Shown here piece by piece: positions 63,366 to 64,000 of a stretch of DNA of 64,000 bases (within the stretch, counting starts at the first letter, position 1; each line of letters starts with the position of its first letter). Source of the DNA: UMGS1901 sp934122115 (GTDB taxonomy: Bacteria; Bacillota; Clostridia; TANB77; CAG-508). The DNA lies in NCBI GenBank assembly GCA_934122115.1, contig CAKOVU010000002.1, positions 1 to 64,000 of the forward strand, given 5' to 3'. The position numbers were made by a program, and so were the translations under genes. Under the pieces are notes generated by a model that worked only from the letters and a program-made list of their open reading frames with translations, did not search any database and had not been told where the DNA came from.

Positions 63366-63671
63366 TTAAAATAAAAACTTTTGAATTTTTTCTTGAGTAG
63401 CGTTAGAAACATTTACTGTTGCCAGTAAATATTCTCGGACTTCCTGAGGAGAATTTACATTATATGATTTCACAACATTAATTTCGATGTTGCTAGTAAA
63501 TTGTCTCAGAAACTTCCTTAGCATGTTTTTGGCATTTTCAGATGTATCTGAAAATTCTAGATAGAAGTTCCGATAGAACATAACCTCAGTGGTATTTCTC
63601 GAAGAAAATTTGACCTTATCAGGAATCTGGAGACCAAATTCTTTTAATGGTTTAATGTTTGATAATTCCAT
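63366..63671 (-). CDS. Hypothetical protein, 101 aa
   Basis: The ATG at 63671 (MELSNIKPLKEFGLQ) was chosen because AAAGGATG lies upstream; a TTG at 63689 overlaps that site. Small alpha/beta protein with no signal peptide. FYRNFYLEFSDTSENAKNML and INVVKSYNVNSPQEVREYLLATV are its most regular segments. No family recognised. First gene of a two-gene operon. Confidence 0.65.
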   Translation of the reverse strand: MELSNIKPLKEFGLQIPDKVKFSSRNTTEVMFYRNFYLEFSDTSENAKNMLRKFLRQFTSNIEINVVKSYNVNSPQEVREYLLATVNVSNATQEKIQKFLF

Positions 63672-63718
63672 AAAACAACATCCTTTCAAAATTAGTGATA
63701 AAATACACTTCTATCCTT

Positions 63719-63747
63719 ATTATATCACAAATTAACATAATATGCAA
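63719..63747 (-). promoter_or_regulatory. Promoter of the two small convergent genes
   Basis: On the minus strand TTGCAT (63747-63742), 17-base spacer, TATAAT (63724-63719). Confidence 0.65.
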
Positions 63748-63759
63748 TGATATTCTATA

Positions 63760-63788
63760 TTGTAAAATTGTCGGTTTTGTAGTAAAAT
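63760..63788 (+). promoter_or_regulatory. mfd promoter
   Basis: TTGTAA at 63760-63765, 17-base spacer, TAAAAT at 63783-63788. Confidence 0.6.
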
Positions 63789-63823
63789 AGAAGCTGTGAA
63801 AAATTTAGGAGATATATTTATTC

Positions 63824-64000
63824 ATGAACTTTTTAATTGAAGATTTAAAAAAAGCTAATAAATTTTTAGAATACGTAGAAGATGTAAAAAATAAATATAG
63901 CCCGATAATATTATCGGGTTTATCAAGCGTTGGAAAAATACAGCTTGTAGAAGCAACAAAGGAATATACCAATAAAAACATTTGCTTGGTAACGTACAAT
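63824..64000 (+). CDS. mfd: Transcription-repair coupling factor Mfd, N-terminal part (runs off the window)
   Basis: The first 59 residues, from the ATG after TAGGAG, are visible: MNFLIEDLKKANKFLEYVED, then SPIILSGLSSVGKIQLVEA. This matches the N-terminal UvrB-like domain of Mfd, whose G-L-S-x-x-x-K segment is a degenerate Walker A. The frame is open to the last base. Only the first twentieth of the gene is here, so the call rests on that one domain. Confidence 0.7.
   Translation, partial: MNFLIEDLKKANKFLEYVEDVKNKYSPIILSGLSSVGKIQLVEATKEYTNKNICLVTYN

Noticed and set aside
1..64000. DGR-type or group II reverse transcriptase in the window
   Set aside because: None of the translated frames shows a YxDD-type catalytic motif with surrounding RT blocks.

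Overview
The window is AT-rich DNA from a low-GC Gram-positive anaerobe, most likely an endospore-forming clostridial lineage. The support is a Firmicutes-type gene order (rplU-rpmA-obgE, recJ-relA-hisS, gdpP-rplI-dnaB, tilS-ftsH), a T-box leader on thrS, an L21 leader, SpoIIP and a SpoVD/FtsI-type PBP, an iscR-iscS-iscU operon, GlgP, and near-consensus TTGACA-17-TATAAT promoters. Species cannot be fixed from the sequence.

Layout. 1-4.6 kb is an accessory patch: a zinc-finger protein of unknown role, a frameshifted HTH gene, an array of hairpins, a frameshifted large serine recombinase and a wrecked copy of a pilin/C-type-lectin gene. 4.6-15.3 kb is housekeeping (rplU, rpmA, trpS, obgE, lexA, mreB, an acyl-CoA synthetase) interrupted by a HepT/MntA (type VII) toxin-antitoxin pair. 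15.3-17.5 kb holds an intact pilin-anchored C-type-lectin gene, two tRNAs and a candidate type I toxin-antitoxin locus with a convergent antisense RNA. 17.5-41 kb is core metabolism: Fe-S assembly, glycogen phosphorylase, lysS, recJ, relA, hisS, spoIIP, pgi, thrS and a radical SAM protein. 41-44 kb carries what looks like part of a diversity-generating retroelement (DGR). 44-54.6 kb is envelope and surface functions: a transglutaminase-like protein, a PASTA PBP, a giant thioester-domain adhesin, an Ig-like protein and a GGDEF protein. 54.6-63 kb is core again: gdpP, rplI, dnaB, tilS, ftsH and a second cysteine desulfurase. The window ends inside mfd.

The most interesting system is the DGR-like locus at 41.3-43.6 kb. 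A secreted, pilin-anchored C-type-lectin (FGE/SUMF1-like) protein ends in a block of 40 codons that is about 58% GC, in which 36 codons end in C or T. That is the signature expected of a variable region copied from a template with AAY codons. A short hairpin follows its stop codon, and the next gene encodes a MutS-domain-I-like module fused to an Avd-like four-helix bundle, both known DGR accessory types. I see no reverse transcriptase or template repeat in the window, so they are either elsewhere in the genome or lost. A second intact target-like gene (15.4 kb) and a pseudogene copy (4.2 kb) show that the target family is dispersed.

Almost all gene starts were set from Shine-Dalgarno spacing; several differ from the longest possible reading frame.
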